The translations under genes and the position numbers were made by a program. Positions 53,099 to 62,296 of a stretch of DNA of 64,000 nucleotides are shown piece by piece. The first letter of the stretch is position 1, and the number at the start of each line of letters is the position of its first letter. Source of the DNA: CAMLIZ01 sp036231905 (GTDB lineage Bacteria; Pseudomonadota; Gammaproteobacteria; Burkholderiales; Burkholderiaceae_C); assembly GCF_036231905.1 (NCBI RefSeq), contig NZ_JAZARE010000006.1:62001-126000 (forward strand), read 5' to 3'. The notes beneath the pieces are model-generated. The model saw nothing but the letters and a program-made list of their open reading frames with translations. It did not search any database and was not told where the DNA came from.

Positions 53099-53121
53099 GG
53101 GCGGATTGTCCCAGGGCGCGC

Positions 53122-55170
53122 TCAGCGCGAGCCCGCCATCGACTCCTTCAGGAAGGCTTCGACACGGCGCAGGTAGTCGGCCCGATTCGCCAGATCGTAG
53201 AAGCCGTGACCCTCCTCGGTATAGATCAGCTTCTGCACGCTCACTCCTGCCCTCTGCGCCGCAGACACGAACTCGCGCGTGTGGACGACGGGGACGCGGC
53301 GGTCTTCACCGCCGTGCACCACAAGCACAGGTACTTTGATGTCACCGGCGCGCTGGAGCGGCGAATAGCGGTCGTACAAATCCTTGTCACGATCAGGATC
53401 GCCCACCAACACGGGCATGCCGTAGCGTTTGTACTCCTCGCTCATGTCGCTCCAGGCCACGTCACGCATCAGGCGCAGGTCAGTCACGCCGGCGAAGCTG
53501 ATGGCGCAACGGTAAAGCTGGGGTGACTTGATCACACCCATCAGGGCCGCATAGCCGCCGTAGCTGGCGCCCATGATGCAAACCCGGGAGCCATCGACGA
53601 GCTTTTGCTTCACGGCCCACTGCACGGTGTCCACCAAGTCCTCGTCCATCGCCTGGCCCCATTGTTTCCACCCCGCCCTGAAGAGCTTGGCGCCATACCC
53701 CGTGCTGCCGCGGAACTCGGGCTGCAACACACGGTAACCGCGCGACGCCAGGAACTGCGCTTCCGCATCCCACTCCGTCGAGCTGCCGCGGACCCACGGG
53801 CCACCATGCACCAGCAGCACCGTCGGCAGCGGCTGATCGGCCTTGGACCCCGCAGGGTGGGTTACATACACCGGCAACTGCAGCCCGTCCCGGGCGGCGA
53901 CGCGGTGAAAGCTGCGGCGCCCCTGGGTGGCTTCGTCGATCCACGGACGCTCCTTGCCCAGCGGTTGCATGGCGGACGTCTGGCGATCCAGCAGGTAGTA
54001 CTCCCCGGGCAGGCGGTCGCTGGACGAGCGCACGACAAGGAAACGCGTGCTCTCGCAGCGTCCGCAGTAGATGCGATTCGTGCGCCCGGGAAGTGCAGCG
54101 TCGAGGCCCCGCTGAGCCCGGCCCAGCTCGGCGTTAAACCAATAGCTGTACGGCCGGTCAGCCATGAAGTGGACGCCGACCAGTTGATTGGTCTGGCGGT
54201 CCGTTTCCGCAACGGGGTCCAGATCAAAGCCCTTGACCTGCACCAAGGGCTCGGGGAGCAGGCGCCGCGCTGCGGTGTCGAAGCGGTAGAGGGCCTCGGT
54301 GTCCCCGCTGCCGTAGGCGGTGACCAAAAGCTGGCCGTCCGCATCGATCTGCCAAGGCGAGAAGGCATCGCTTGGGGTGAAGTCGTCGAACTCGGCCAGC
54401 GAGCTCCACTCTGCACTGGCGCCCTCGGCACGCCACCACACCTGCGTCCGCCCCTTGGTATGACTGGTCGCCACCCTGGGCGTCAGCGTCTTGTCCAGAA
54501 GCCAGCCAAAGGTCCGCGCGGGCTGGCCGATGCTCATGTTGTGCCGGATACCGTCCAGTGTGTTCAGCCGCGCCAACGTGAAACCCTGCACCTCGTCGCG
54601 ACCGTCGACGATGCGACGGTTCACGATCACGTCCGCGCTGCCGTCGTCCAGCGTGGTTTCAAGGTTCCAGCCATACGGCAATACGCGCGACTGGATGTTC
54701 GAGCCGGTTTCCTCGTTGTGGTGGATCCAGGAAATCAGGCGTCGCTGGCGGCTCCCGTCGTGATCGACCGCGAACAGGCCTGCGCCGCCATGCTGCACCA
54801 CGAAGGACCGTTGGGCGGCGAAGAAGACCAGCCGATCATTGTTCACCCACTGCAGCCGCTCCACATCGGCGTCGACGAAGCTGGCCACCCAACGGACTTT
54901 GCCGATGGGGTCGAGGTCCATCACGGCCGCGCCGACATACCCCGTCGGTGTGGCCACCAGCATCGCCAGCCGCCGCCCGTCGGGCGACAGCGCAACGTTG
55001 CGCATTGCGGGCGGCCGGACGAACGCCTCGGCGGGAAGTGGCGCCGACGCGCCGGGCGCAGGCGCCGGTGCGGCGTCGCTCGCACGCACCACGCCCCAGC
55101 TCAACAACATCCCCCCCAGCAACGCGGCAGCGCGCGCCGGAACCGAATATCGTCGTTTGGAGTGCGTCAT
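53122..55170 (-). CDS. S9 family prolyl oligopeptidase-like peptidase
   Basis: 682 residues: signal peptide (about 8-32), a beta-propeller region (about 45-410) and an alpha/beta hydrolase domain with nucleophile GASYGGYAAL, Asp in HGGEDRRVPVVH and His in EEGHGFYDL. A dipeptidyl or acylaminoacyl-peptidase exported to the periplasm. Two ATGs adjoin (55173, 55170); AAGGGGGG directly before them favours 55170. Its 3' end lies 23 bases before rlmI. Confidence 0.9.
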   Translation of the reverse strand: MTHSKRRYSVPARAAALLGGMLLSWGVVRASDAAPAPAPGASAPLPAEAFVRPPAMRNVALSPDGRRLAMLVATPTGYVGAAVMDLDPIGKVRWVASFVDADVERLQWVNNDRLVFFAAQRSFVVQHGGAGLFAVDHDGSRQRRLISWIHHNEETGSNIQSRVLPYGWNLETTLDDGSADVIVNRRIVDGRDEVQGFTLARLNTLDGIRHNMSIGQPARTFGWLLDKTLTPRVATSHTKGRTQVWWRAEGASAEWSSLAEFDDFTPSDAFSPWQIDADGQLLVTAYGSGDTEALYRFDTAARRLLPEPLVQVKGFDLDPVAETDRQTNQLVGVHFMADRPYSYWFNAELGRAQRGLDAALPGRTNRIYCGRCESTRFLVVRSSSDRLPGEYYLLDRQTSAMQPLGKERPWIDEATQGRRSFHRVAARDGLQLPVYVTHPAGSKADQPLPTVLLVHGGPWVRGSSTEWDAEAQFLASRGYRVLQPEFRGSTGYGAKLFRAGWKQWGQAMDEDLVDTVQWAVKQKLVDGSRVCIMGASYGGYAALMGVIKSPQLYRCAISFAGVTDLRLMRDVAWSDMSEEYKRYGMPVLVGDPDRDKDLYDRYSPLQRAGDIKVPVLVVHGGEDRRVPVVHTREFVSAAQRAGVSVQKLIYTEEGHGFYDLANRADYLRRVEAFLKESMAGSR

Positions 55171-55241
55171 CATCCCCCCTTGTTCGTCTGCTATATGTCG
55201 CACGGCGATTGTCCCGCAAGGGCGCGGGCGCAACCGGCCGC

Positions 55242-55677
55242 TACTTCTTCTTCGCCCGCCGATGCGCCGCGCTCGTAGGCAGGCCCGCATGAAGCGCCAG
55301 CACCTTCAGGCGCGAGCGGATTTCGCTGCGCTCAGGCACGTGCGACGCTGGCTGACGAAGAGCGCGGGCTCGCCCGCGGGTGCCAGCGCGCTGCGTTCGG
55401 CGAGCCATGCTTCGAGTGCGCCCAATGCTGCTCGGCCGATGGGCACGCTGCGGCGCTTGCTGCCCTTGCCGAGCACCTGCGCGCTCGCGTCGCCGATGTC
55501 AATCCATCCAGCGGCTCCCGCACCGGGCGCCACGTCCAGCCCCACCAGTTCGCCCACGCGCAGGCCGCAGCCGTACCGCAGCTCCACGATGCAGCGGTCG
55601 CGCGCCTGCAGCAGCGGCGTGGTGTGCGGGTTGTCCTGGTCGGCCAGCGCCATCGTTCTGCTTCACCGCAAGCGGCT
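55242..55677 (-). pseudogene. Truncated xerC copy
   Basis: Strong similarity to the intact xerC at 56394-57314 from its codon about 106 on: MALADQDNPHT, QARDRCIVELRYGCGLRVGE, QVLGKGSKRRSVPIGRAAL and EPALFVSQR. Small indels shift the frame, and a deletion removes the region with the catalytic HxxR and GH(A)N motifs before the 3' terminal bases (about 55242-55268), which match again. It cannot make a recombinase. Directly joined to the rlmI fragment. Confidence 0.85.
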
Positions 55678-55679
55678 TG

Positions 55680-55766
55680 GCCGCTGGCCACGCTGCCTTG
55701 GAACACCCAAGGGTGGCGGCGCAATAGCGAACGTTCTTTGCCTTCGCGCAGGTGGATGGACTTCAT
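55680..55766 (-). pseudogene. Truncated rlmI start, fused to xerC copy
   Basis: The first 29 codons match rlmI (MKSIHLREGKERSLLRRHPW then VFQGSVASG) with three substitutions, and then the sequence switches to the truncated xerC copy at about 55677-55680. Confidence 0.85.
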
Positions 55767-55825
55767 GTTGGGACGGTGAGCCGATGTGGTGAACGCCGCA
55801 TCCTGCCACAGGGGGTGGTGGTTCT

Positions 55826-56387
55826 TTGCGCCTGCGGCGCGGGCTGGGTTTCTGGCCCGTGGCCACAGCCCGCCGGTCGCGCCCGGCCGGCGGTCACTTT
55901 CTTCACTGGCATGAAGAAAGTAACCAAAGAAGGTGCCTGGGAATACCAACATCCGATCAGATTCGTTGACGCCGAATCGGGGGCCGGTTTTCGGGGGGCA
56001 CGCTGACATTGCTGCAGACCCGAGGCCACTTGGCACCAGCCAAGCACATCGCCCCACCCATCACTCGACCACCAGCCAGCCTCCGCGTGCCATGTCCGAG
56101 CGAGCGCAGCGAAGCGCCGGCACACGGAGGATGGAAGAACGTCGAGCGCGCGGTGCACACAAGCCAAGGCACTCGTCACAAGTGGCCTCTGGACCTCTAC
56201 CGACCGAGCGACTCACCAGAGAACCGGGCCCCCGTTCGGAGTGAGCGAGCGAAATCGGATGTTGGTCTTCGCAGGCTCTCTTCTTTGGTTACTTTCTTCT
56301 GAGCCAGCAGAAGAAAGTGACCGCCGGCCGGGCGCGACCGGCGGGCTCCACGCAAAGCGCAAACCCACCCACCGCCGCAGGCGCAAA
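55826..56387. repeat. Large imperfect inverted repeat between xerC and its pseudogene
   Basis: Left arm 55826-55995 and right arm 56232-56387 are inverted copies of about 160 bases. Shared blocks include TTTGCGCCTGCGGCG, GCCCGCCGGTCGCGCCCGGC, GGCGGTCACTTTCTTC, GAAGAAAGTAACCAAAGAAG and ACCAACATCCGAT. Each arm holds its own small hairpin (CTTTCTTC...GAAGAAAG). The 236-base core has no gene and no transposase. From about 55767 to 56393 there is no coding sequence. Such GAAAGTAACCAAAGAA-bearing units recur in genomes of this order and look like a non-autonomous repeat family. Confidence 0.85.
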
Positions 56388-56393
56388 TCCCCA

Positions 56394-57314
56394 CTACTCG
56401 GACTTCTTCCGAGCCCGCGGATGCGCCAAGTCATACACCTTGGCCAGATGCTGAAAATCCAGCCTCGTGTACACCTGCGTGGTGCGAATATTCGCGTGCC
56501 CCAGCAGTTCCTGCACCGCGCGCAAATCGCCACTGCTCTGCAGCAGATGCGACGCAAAGCTGTGGCGCAGCATGTGCGGATGCACGCTCGTCGGCAGCCC
56601 GGCCTGCAGGGCAAGCCCCTTCAGCCGCGACCGGATCTGGCTGGCGCTCAGCCGCGTTCCACGCTGGCTGACGAACAAAGCCGGTTCGCCGGCCGGTGCC
56701 ATCGCGACTCGCTCGCTCAGCCAAGCCTGCAGCGCCTGAAGCGCAGCACGGCCGATCGGCACGCTGCGGCGCTTGCTGCCCTTGCCCAGCACCTGGGCGC
56801 TGGCATCGCCGATGTCGATCCAGCCGGCGGCCGCGGCACCCGGCGTCACATCCAGCCCCACCAGCTCACCCACCCGCAGGCCGCAGCCATAGAGCAGCTC
56901 CACGATGCAGTGGTCGCGTGCTTGGAGGGCCGGCTCGGTGTGCGGGTTGTCCTGGTCGGCCAGGGCCATCGCCTGCTCCACCGCCAGCGCCTTGGGCAGT
57001 GGCTTCGCGGCCTTGGGCGCGCGCACACCCTGCACCGGGTTGTGCGCCACGCCGCCCTGGTGGCCCCACCAGGTGTAGAGCCCGCGCCAGCCGGACAACA
57101 ACAGCGCGATGCTGCGCGGGGCCAGGCCTTTGGCGTGGGCCTGGGCCGCCCAGCGGCGGATGTGGTGGGCCTGCACCTGCTTGAGCGGCACGCCGGCTTC
57201 GTCTGCGGCGGCTTGCAGGCGCTGGAGTGCGTCGGTGTAGAGCGCCAGCGTGCGCGGCGCCAGGCGACGCTCACTGGTCAGGTGCTGCAGGTAGCGCTGC
57301 AGCGTGTCGTTCAT
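56394..57314 (-). CDS. xerC: Tyrosine recombinase XerC
   Basis: 306 residues: SAM-like N-terminal domain (about 1-85) and catalytic domain with Arg in GCGLRVGEL, Lys in GKGSKRRS, HMLRHSFASHLL (His/Arg), LGHANIRTT (His) and nucleophile Tyr in TQVYTRLDF. Resolves chromosome dimers at dif with XerD. It follows DUF484 by 12 bases in the dapF-DUF484-xerC operon. Confidence 0.95.
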   Translation of the reverse strand: MNDTLQRYLQHLTSERRLAPRTLALYTDALQRLQAAADEAGVPLKQVQAHHIRRWAAQAHAKGLAPRSIALLLSGWRGLYTWWGHQGGVAHNPVQGVRAPKAAKPLPKALAVEQAMALADQDNPHTEPALQARDHCIVELLYGCGLRVGELVGLDVTPGAAAAGWIDIGDASAQVLGKGSKRRSVPIGRAALQALQAWLSERVAMAPAGEPALFVSQRGTRLSASQIRSRLKGLALQAGLPTSVHPHMLRHSFASHLLQSSGDLRAVQELLGHANIRTTQVYTRLDFQHLAKVYDLAHPRARKKSE

Positions 57315-57326
57315 GTCAGCGCCGGC

Positions 57327-57998
57327 CTACTGGGCCGGCAGCAGGCGCGACAGCGCACCGCCGGCAATCTCGCCGATGCGCATCAGGAACTCGGTGCCCA
57401 TGTCGGCGGTGTAGCGCGTGGGGTCGGGCGAGCCCAGCACCAGCAGGCCGAAGGCCGCTTCCGCGCCGGCGTGGCGCAGGGGGATCAGCGCCACCGACAT
57501 CACGGTGGACGTATCGTCCAGCCAGCCCGCGGCTTCGAAGCCGGAGTTGATGCCGCAGTAGGGCAAGGTGAGGCTGGAGGCAAAACTGCGCACGTCGCCG
57601 CTCACCGGCTTGGCAAACGGCAGCGGCTCGTAGGCCTCGGCCACGCCCCACAGGCGCACCGCCGCCTGCGGAATGAGGAACTGGTGCTTGAGCTCGTCCA
57701 CCAGCACCTGCGGCAGCTGCGACGGCGCCGCGGTGAGCAGCAGGGCGCGGGTCCAGCGGTGCAGGCGGTCGGCAATGGCCACGTTCTCCTGGCCGTTGCG
57801 GATCATCTCGATGATCTTGAACTCCAGGCCCTTGATCTTGTCGCGCAGCATTTCCATCTGCCGCTCCTGCAGCGACACCGCGCGCTGCCCGTGCGGGCTG
57901 GTGAGCTGGATGCTGGCCAGCAGCTCCGCATGGCGCTCGAAGAACCCCGGCGTGTTGGCCAGGAAGTTGGCGATGTCGCCTTCGGTGATGCCGTTCAC
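57327..57998 (-). CDS. DUF484 (GAF-like) protein
   Basis: 223 residues. FLANTPGFFERHAELLASIQ and SLQERQMEMLRDKIKGLEFK, a helical N-terminus, then a GAF-like domain. This matches DUF484 (YigA), whose function is unknown. GTG at 57998 overlaps the dapF stop (GTGA). Conserved between dapF and xerC across proteobacteria. Confidence 0.9.
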   Translation of the reverse strand: MNGITEGDIANFLANTPGFFERHAELLASIQLTSPHGQRAVSLQERQMEMLRDKIKGLEFKIIEMIRNGQENVAIADRLHRWTRALLLTAAPSQLPQVLVDELKHQFLIPQAAVRLWGVAEAYEPLPFAKPVSGDVRSFASSLTLPYCGINSGFEAAGWLDDTSTVMSVALIPLRHAGAEAAFGLLVLGSPDPTRYTADMGTEFLMRIGEIAGGALSRLLPAQ

Positions 57999-58849
57999 AG
58001 CTCGATCTCTCCTTCAAATACGGTCTCGGCCGGGCCGGTCATCAGCACAGGGCTGCTGCCGCCCGCCCATTCGATGGTCAGGCGTCCGCCGCGCATGTCG
58101 ACGTCCACGGTGTTGTCCAGCCAGCCCAGCCGGATGCCGGCCACCACGGCAGCGCAGGCGCCGGTGCCGCAGGCCAGGGTTTCGCCGGCGCCGCGCTCGA
58201 ACACCCGCAGCTTCACGTGGCTGCGGTTCACCACCTGCAGGAAGCCCGCGTTCACACGGCGCGGGAAACGCTCATGCGCTTCGATCTGCGGGCCCTGGAT
58301 GGCCACCGGCGCACGGTCCACGTCCACCACCCGCTGCACCGCATGCGGGTTGCCCATGGACAGCACGGCCACGTCCACCTGGTCACCATCGCCCAAAGCC
58401 AGCGGCCAGAGCGCGAAGCCGTTGACTTCGCGCGGCGTGAGGCGGCTGGCATCGAAGGGGACTGCAGCCAAATCGAACACCGGCGCACTCATGTCGACGG
58501 TGACGCGGCCGTCGTCCTGCTCGCGCAGCTCCAGCACCGTGTTCATCGTCTCGACACGCACGGTGCGCTGCTCGGTCAGGCCGTGCTCGCGCACATAGCG
58601 CACGAAGCAGCGCGAGCCGTTGCCGCACTGCTCCACCTCGCCACCGTCGTTGTTGAAGATGCGGTAGCGGAAGTCGATGCCGGGCTGGCTGCTGCGCTCC
58701 ACCATCAGGATCTGGTCGGCGCCCACGCCGAAGCGCCGGTCGCCCAGCTTGCGCAACTGCTCCGCCGACAGGGCCAGCGGCTCGCGGGTGGCGTCGAGCA
58801 CGACAAAGTCGTTGCCCGCGCCGTGCATCTTGGTGAAGCGCAGCCTCAT
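57995..58849 (-). CDS. dapF: Diaminopimelate epimerase
   Basis: 284 residues. Interconverts LL- and meso-diaminopimelate for lysine and peptidoglycan. Active-site cysteines lie in EQCGNGSRC and ACGTGACAAV; FTKMHGAGNDFVVLDA opens the protein. ATG at 58849. First gene of the dapF-DUF484-xerC unit, 7 bases after the GST gene stop, so the GST may be read from the same message. Confidence 0.96.
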   Translation of the reverse strand: MRLRFTKMHGAGNDFVVLDATREPLALSAEQLRKLGDRRFGVGADQILMVERSSQPGIDFRYRIFNNDGGEVEQCGNGSRCFVRYVREHGLTEQRTVRVETMNTVLELREQDDGRVTVDMSAPVFDLAAVPFDASRLTPREVNGFALWPLALGDGDQVDVAVLSMGNPHAVQRVVDVDRAPVAIQGPQIEAHERFPRRVNAGFLQVVNRSHVKLRVFERGAGETLACGTGACAAVVAGIRLGWLDNTVDVDMRGGRLTIEWAGGSSPVLMTGPAETVFEGEIEL

Positions 58850-58856
58850 GGGCGGA

Positions 58857-59486
58857 TTATCGGGGCTGGCGCACCCACTCGGCCACCGAGGGCCGCTGCC
58901 ACTGGGCTTCAGCATAGGCGCGCAGCGGCGCCGGCAGCGCGTCGCCATGCTGCAGCAGGCGCTGCAGCATCACCGCCAGGTCCACGTCCGCAATGCACCA
59001 GTCGCCAAAAAGAAACTTACCGCCGTGCGCCAGCAGCCGGGTGGCTGCGGACACCAGCTTGTCGGCCGCCTGCTGCGCGTCGCGCGACAGCGCTGCACCG
59101 CGGGCACCACGGAACACCACCTCGGTGCTGCGCTCCTTGCGCAGGGCCAGCAGGTCGCTGCGGATCCAGGCCTGCACCTGGCGTGCGCGTGCGCGCTGCT
59201 CCAGGTCGCGCGGCAGCAGGGCGGCGTACTGCGGCGGCGCAAAACGTTCTTCCAGGTATTCCACGATGGCGGTGGATTCGGCCAGCCAGAAGCGCCCGTC
59301 CACGCACAGGGCCGGCACGCGGCCGGTGACCGAGGCGTCGCGGTAGTCATCGGCATGTTGCTCGCCGGCGTCCAGGTTCAGCGTGCGCAGTTCGAAGGGC
59401 AGGCCCTTCTCGCGCAGGGCCACATGGGCACACAGGGCCCAGGGGCTCAGGTGGTCGGCATCGATGCACAGCAGCAGGGAACTCAT
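58857..59486 (-). CDS. Glutathione S-transferase (YfcF-like)
   Basis: 209 residues with an N-terminal thioredoxin-like domain (about 1-80; SPWALCAHVALREKGLPFEL, RVPALCVDG, ESTAIVEYLEERF with the glutathione-binding ES pair) and a helical C-terminal domain (about 90-205). It resembles E. coli YfcF. Substrate unknown. Upstream of dapF with a 7-base gap. Confidence 0.88.
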   Translation of the reverse strand: MSSLLLCIDADHLSPWALCAHVALREKGLPFELRTLNLDAGEQHADDYRDASVTGRVPALCVDGRFWLAESTAIVEYLEERFAPPQYAALLPRDLEQRARARQVQAWIRSDLLALRKERSTEVVFRGARGAALSRDAQQAADKLVSAATRLLAHGGKFLFGDWCIADVDLAVMLQRLLQHGDALPAPLRAYAEAQWQRPSVAEWVRQPR

Positions 59487-59532
59487 GGGGCTATCGTCCT
59501 GATCGTCAGTAATGAAAGGAAGTGGCAAGAGA

Positions 59533-60426
59533 TCAGCCCGCGAGCTCGCTCGCCGGCAGCAGCAGATGGCCGGCGCCCACGAACGCGACATCGCCGCTGA
59601 CACGCACCGACAGGCTGGCGCCGCCGCTGACCAACACATGCAGCTCGCTGGGCCGGCCGAGGAAGCGGCCCTGGTGCAGCGCCACACGCCGGCCGATCGG
59701 GATGCGGCCATGGCGGGCGAGGTACGCCGCCGCAGGCCCTGCGGCGCTGCCGGTGGCGATGTCCTCCACCCGGCCGTCGTTGTCCCAGGTGCGGCCTTCC
59801 AGCGTGTCCACGTCGATGGCATACGCAAACTTCGCGCCCCAGGGCGCGAGCAGCGACTCGAGCTGCGGATGGACGATGCGCGTGCGGTCCAGGCCGGCAC
59901 GCAGCGGCACGATAAGGTAGGGCAGCCCGGTGGACACCACCTGCAGCGGCAGACCGGGGGCGACGTCGTCGGCCTGCAGGTTCAGCGCGCCCAGCAGCTC
60001 GCCCTGAGCCGCCTGGCCGATGGTGGAGACGAACTCCGCCTCGCCCTGGTCCATTTCCGCCGAGTAGGCGCTGCCGTTGCGGCGGCTGGTGACGGTGACC
60101 TGCTTGGCCGGCAACTGCAGCTCCAGCTCCAGCGTGGCCTGCCCCGGCGCATGCTGTTCATGCAGCACACAGGCCGCGCCGATCACGGGGTGGCCGGCAA
60201 AACCCAGCTCCTCTTCCATGGTGAACATGCGGGCGCGCCAGCGCTGGGGCTGCTCGGTGGGCCAGAGGAAGATCGACTCGAACTGGCGCATCTCCTGCGT
60301 GATGCGCTGGAGCAACGCGGTGGGCACCGGCTGCGTGAGCTGGAAGGCGGTGAGGCCGTTGCCGCGCAGCGGTTGCGCGGCAAAGACATCGACGTGGCGG
60401 TAGTCGAAGCGGAGGGTGCTGTTCAT
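59533..60426 (-). CDS. PhzF-family isomerase-like protein
   Basis: 297 residues. The family's N-terminal start FDYRHVDVFAAQPLRGNGLT, the catalytic Glu in RQFESIFLW, GFAGHPVIGAACVL and GSAAGPAAAYLARHG are present. PhzF-like folds resemble diaminopimelate epimerase; in most bacteria the substrate is unknown, and phenazine genes are absent here. ATG at 60426. Confidence 0.9.
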   Translation of the reverse strand: MNSTLRFDYRHVDVFAAQPLRGNGLTAFQLTQPVPTALLQRITQEMRQFESIFLWPTEQPQRWRARMFTMEEELGFAGHPVIGAACVLHEQHAPGQATLELELQLPAKQVTVTSRRNGSAYSAEMDQGEAEFVSTIGQAAQGELLGALNLQADDVAPGLPLQVVSTGLPYLIVPLRAGLDRTRIVHPQLESLLAPWGAKFAYAIDVDTLEGRTWDNDGRVEDIATGSAAGPAAAYLARHGRIPIGRRVALHQGRFLGRPSELHVLVSGGASLSVRVSGDVAFVGAGHLLLPASELAG

Positions 60427-60507
60427 GGGTCGCTGACTGTATGCCGGCCGGTCGGGCGCAGGCTTGCCGATTTCGCAGCGACTGATGCCGGGTGCGCATC
60501 GGGCGCC

Positions 60508-61665
60508 TCACGGGCGGGCCAGCTCGCGCGCAATCGCCTGCTCGATCGCCGCCTCGTCGCCCTCCCCGAAGTGGCGCAGCACGATGCGGCCCTGCCGGTC
60601 GATGAGGTACTGCGCCGGCCAGTAGCGGTTGGCCCAGGCGTTCCAGGTGCGGTAGCCGTTGTCCTGCGCCACCGGATAGCGGATGCCGTGGCGGTTGATG
60701 GCCGCCTGCAGGTTGGCCGCCGACCGCTCGAAGCCGAACTCCGGCGTGTGCACGCCCACCACCACCAGCCCCTGCTCGCCATACCGTTCATGCCACTCCT
60801 TGAGCGCCGGCAAGGTGCGCACGCAGTTGACGCAGCCGAAGGTCCAGAAGTCCACCAGCACCACCTTGCCGCGCAGCCCGGCCACGGTGAGCGGGGCGGA
60901 ATTGAACCAGGCGGCTATGCCCTCGAACTCGGGGGCCACGGTGGGCGCCGCAGCGGCACGCGGGGCGCTCGCTTCGGCGGGCGTGGAGGCCAGGTCCGCG
61001 AGCCAGGCGGCGGCGGAGACGTCGGCGCCCGTCTGCATCGCCAGCGCCGTGCCGATCACCAGCACGCCGAAACCCTGGCGCAGCCGCGTGGCATGGCGCG
61101 TCAGGCGCCGCACCGAGTTGCCGGCCCATTGGCCGCCGTAGGCGATCAGCAGCATCGGCACACCCGCGCCCAGCGCATAGGCCAGCAGCAGCACGGCGGC
61201 GCGGGTGGTGTCCTGCTCGCCAGCCACCAGCGCCAGGATGGACGCCAGCACCGGCCCGGCGCAAGGTGTCCACAAGGCACCCAAGCTCAGCCCCAGCAGG
61301 AAACCGCCCGCCCGGCCGCTGCCGCTGCGCCGGCCGAAGCGGGCGGCCAGGTCCGCCACGCGGCCGAACGGCGCCATCACCCGGTCCAGCAGCGTGGGCC
61401 AGGCGAGCAGGGTGCCGAACAACAGCAACGCCAAGATGGCCAGCTGGCGCACCGTGTCCTGCGACAAGCCCGCCGCACGCGCCGAGGCACCAAACGCCAG
61501 CCCCGCGGCCGAAAACGACAGCACGAAACCGAGCACGATGAACAGCGGCCGCGCCCGGCCGCCGTGGCCCACGGTGCCGCCCAGCAGCAACGGCAGCATG
61601 GGCAGGATGCAGGGGCTGGCCACGGTGGCCATGCCGGCGCCGCCGGCAAGCAGAAGTTGCAGCAT
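60508..61665 (-). CDS. CcdA-TlpA fusion: thiol reductant exporter with thioredoxin domain
   Basis: 385 residues. Six helices of a CcdA/DsbD transmembrane domain (about 1-215) carry the two reactive cysteines in VASPCILPMLP and LWTPCAGPVLA. A TlpA/ResA-like periplasmic thioredoxin domain follows (about 245-385) with FGCVNCVRTLPALKEWHERY. It should move electrons from cytoplasmic thioredoxin to the periplasm. ATG at 61665; 11 bases after DUF2147, with which it shares a transcript. Confidence 0.88.
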   Translation of the reverse strand: MLQLLLAGGAGMATVASPCILPMLPLLLGGTVGHGGRARPLFIVLGFVLSFSAAGLAFGASARAAGLSQDTVRQLAILALLLFGTLLAWPTLLDRVMAPFGRVADLAARFGRRSGSGRAGGFLLGLSLGALWTPCAGPVLASILALVAGEQDTTRAAVLLLAYALGAGVPMLLIAYGGQWAGNSVRRLTRHATRLRQGFGVLVIGTALAMQTGADVSAAAWLADLASTPAEASAPRAAAAPTVAPEFEGIAAWFNSAPLTVAGLRGKVVLVDFWTFGCVNCVRTLPALKEWHERYGEQGLVVVGVHTPEFGFERSAANLQAAINRHGIRYPVAQDNGYRTWNAWANRYWPAQYLIDRQGRIVLRHFGEGDEAAIEQAIARELARP

Positions 61666-61676
61666 GGCAGGCCCTT

Positions 61677-62129
61677 TCAGCGTGGCGCGTCGGCCGCGAA
61701 GGCCGCGCGCTGCCACAGCTGCGTCTTGCCGAACGCCGGCAGGCCGACGTAGGCCCTCAGCACCATCGCGCCGTTGGCGTCCAGCGACATCAACCCGCTG
61801 TAGGTCTTGCCGTTCTCGCGGTTGTAGATCTCGCCGCGCCAGGTGCCGGCCTCGCCTTCTTCGGCGGTGAAGTTCTTCAGCAGGGTCATGCCGAGCGCAG
61901 GCCGCGTGTCCGCCGGCTGCATCGCCTCGCCAGGCCGGCTCATGGAGTGGTTGGCAATCACCTTGGTGACCACGCCGCAGAGGGCCGCACCGCAGGGCGC
62001 GACCTCCACTTCGAGGTTGCCGCTGGCGGTGATCCAGCGGCCGCGCGGGTCGGCAGACGGTGCTTGCGCGAAGGCGGCCAGGGACGCCAGGCCCAGGGCG
62101 GCCGCGCACAGCGATGATCGGGTGGACAT
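61677..62129 (-). CDS. DUF2147 exported protein (second copy)
   Basis: 150 residues: signal peptide (ALGLASLAAFAQA), then a DUF2147 domain GRWITASGNLEVEVAPCGAA, CGVVTKVIANHSM, GSMSLDANGAM-like region and YVGLPAFGKTQLWQRA. Distantly similar to 25905-26330. ATG at 62129 with AGGAG close upstream. First gene of the unit with the CcdA-TlpA fusion; divergent from the two-component pair. Confidence 0.87.
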   Translation of the reverse strand: MSTRSSLCAAALGLASLAAFAQAPSADPRGRWITASGNLEVEVAPCGAALCGVVTKVIANHSMSRPGEAMQPADTRPALGMTLLKNFTAEEGEAGTWRGEIYNRENGKTYSGLMSLDANGAMVLRAYVGLPAFGKTQLWQRAAFAADAPR

Positions 62130-62296
62130 GAAGGAGCTCCTCGTCGGTGAAGGGAGCCTCCATTGCAGCGGCGTTGCGTATCGGGCGTTTGTCGGCGATG
62201 GGCGCGGCTGCAAGCGAGCGTGTCGCGGCCGCCGCCATACAAACTGCGATACAAACCCGCGATCGTCCGGCGCGCGTTCGCGCTTAAGGTGCCGCC

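Noticed and set aside
55826..56387. Insertion sequence
   Set aside because: The inverted repeat has no transposase between or beside its arms.
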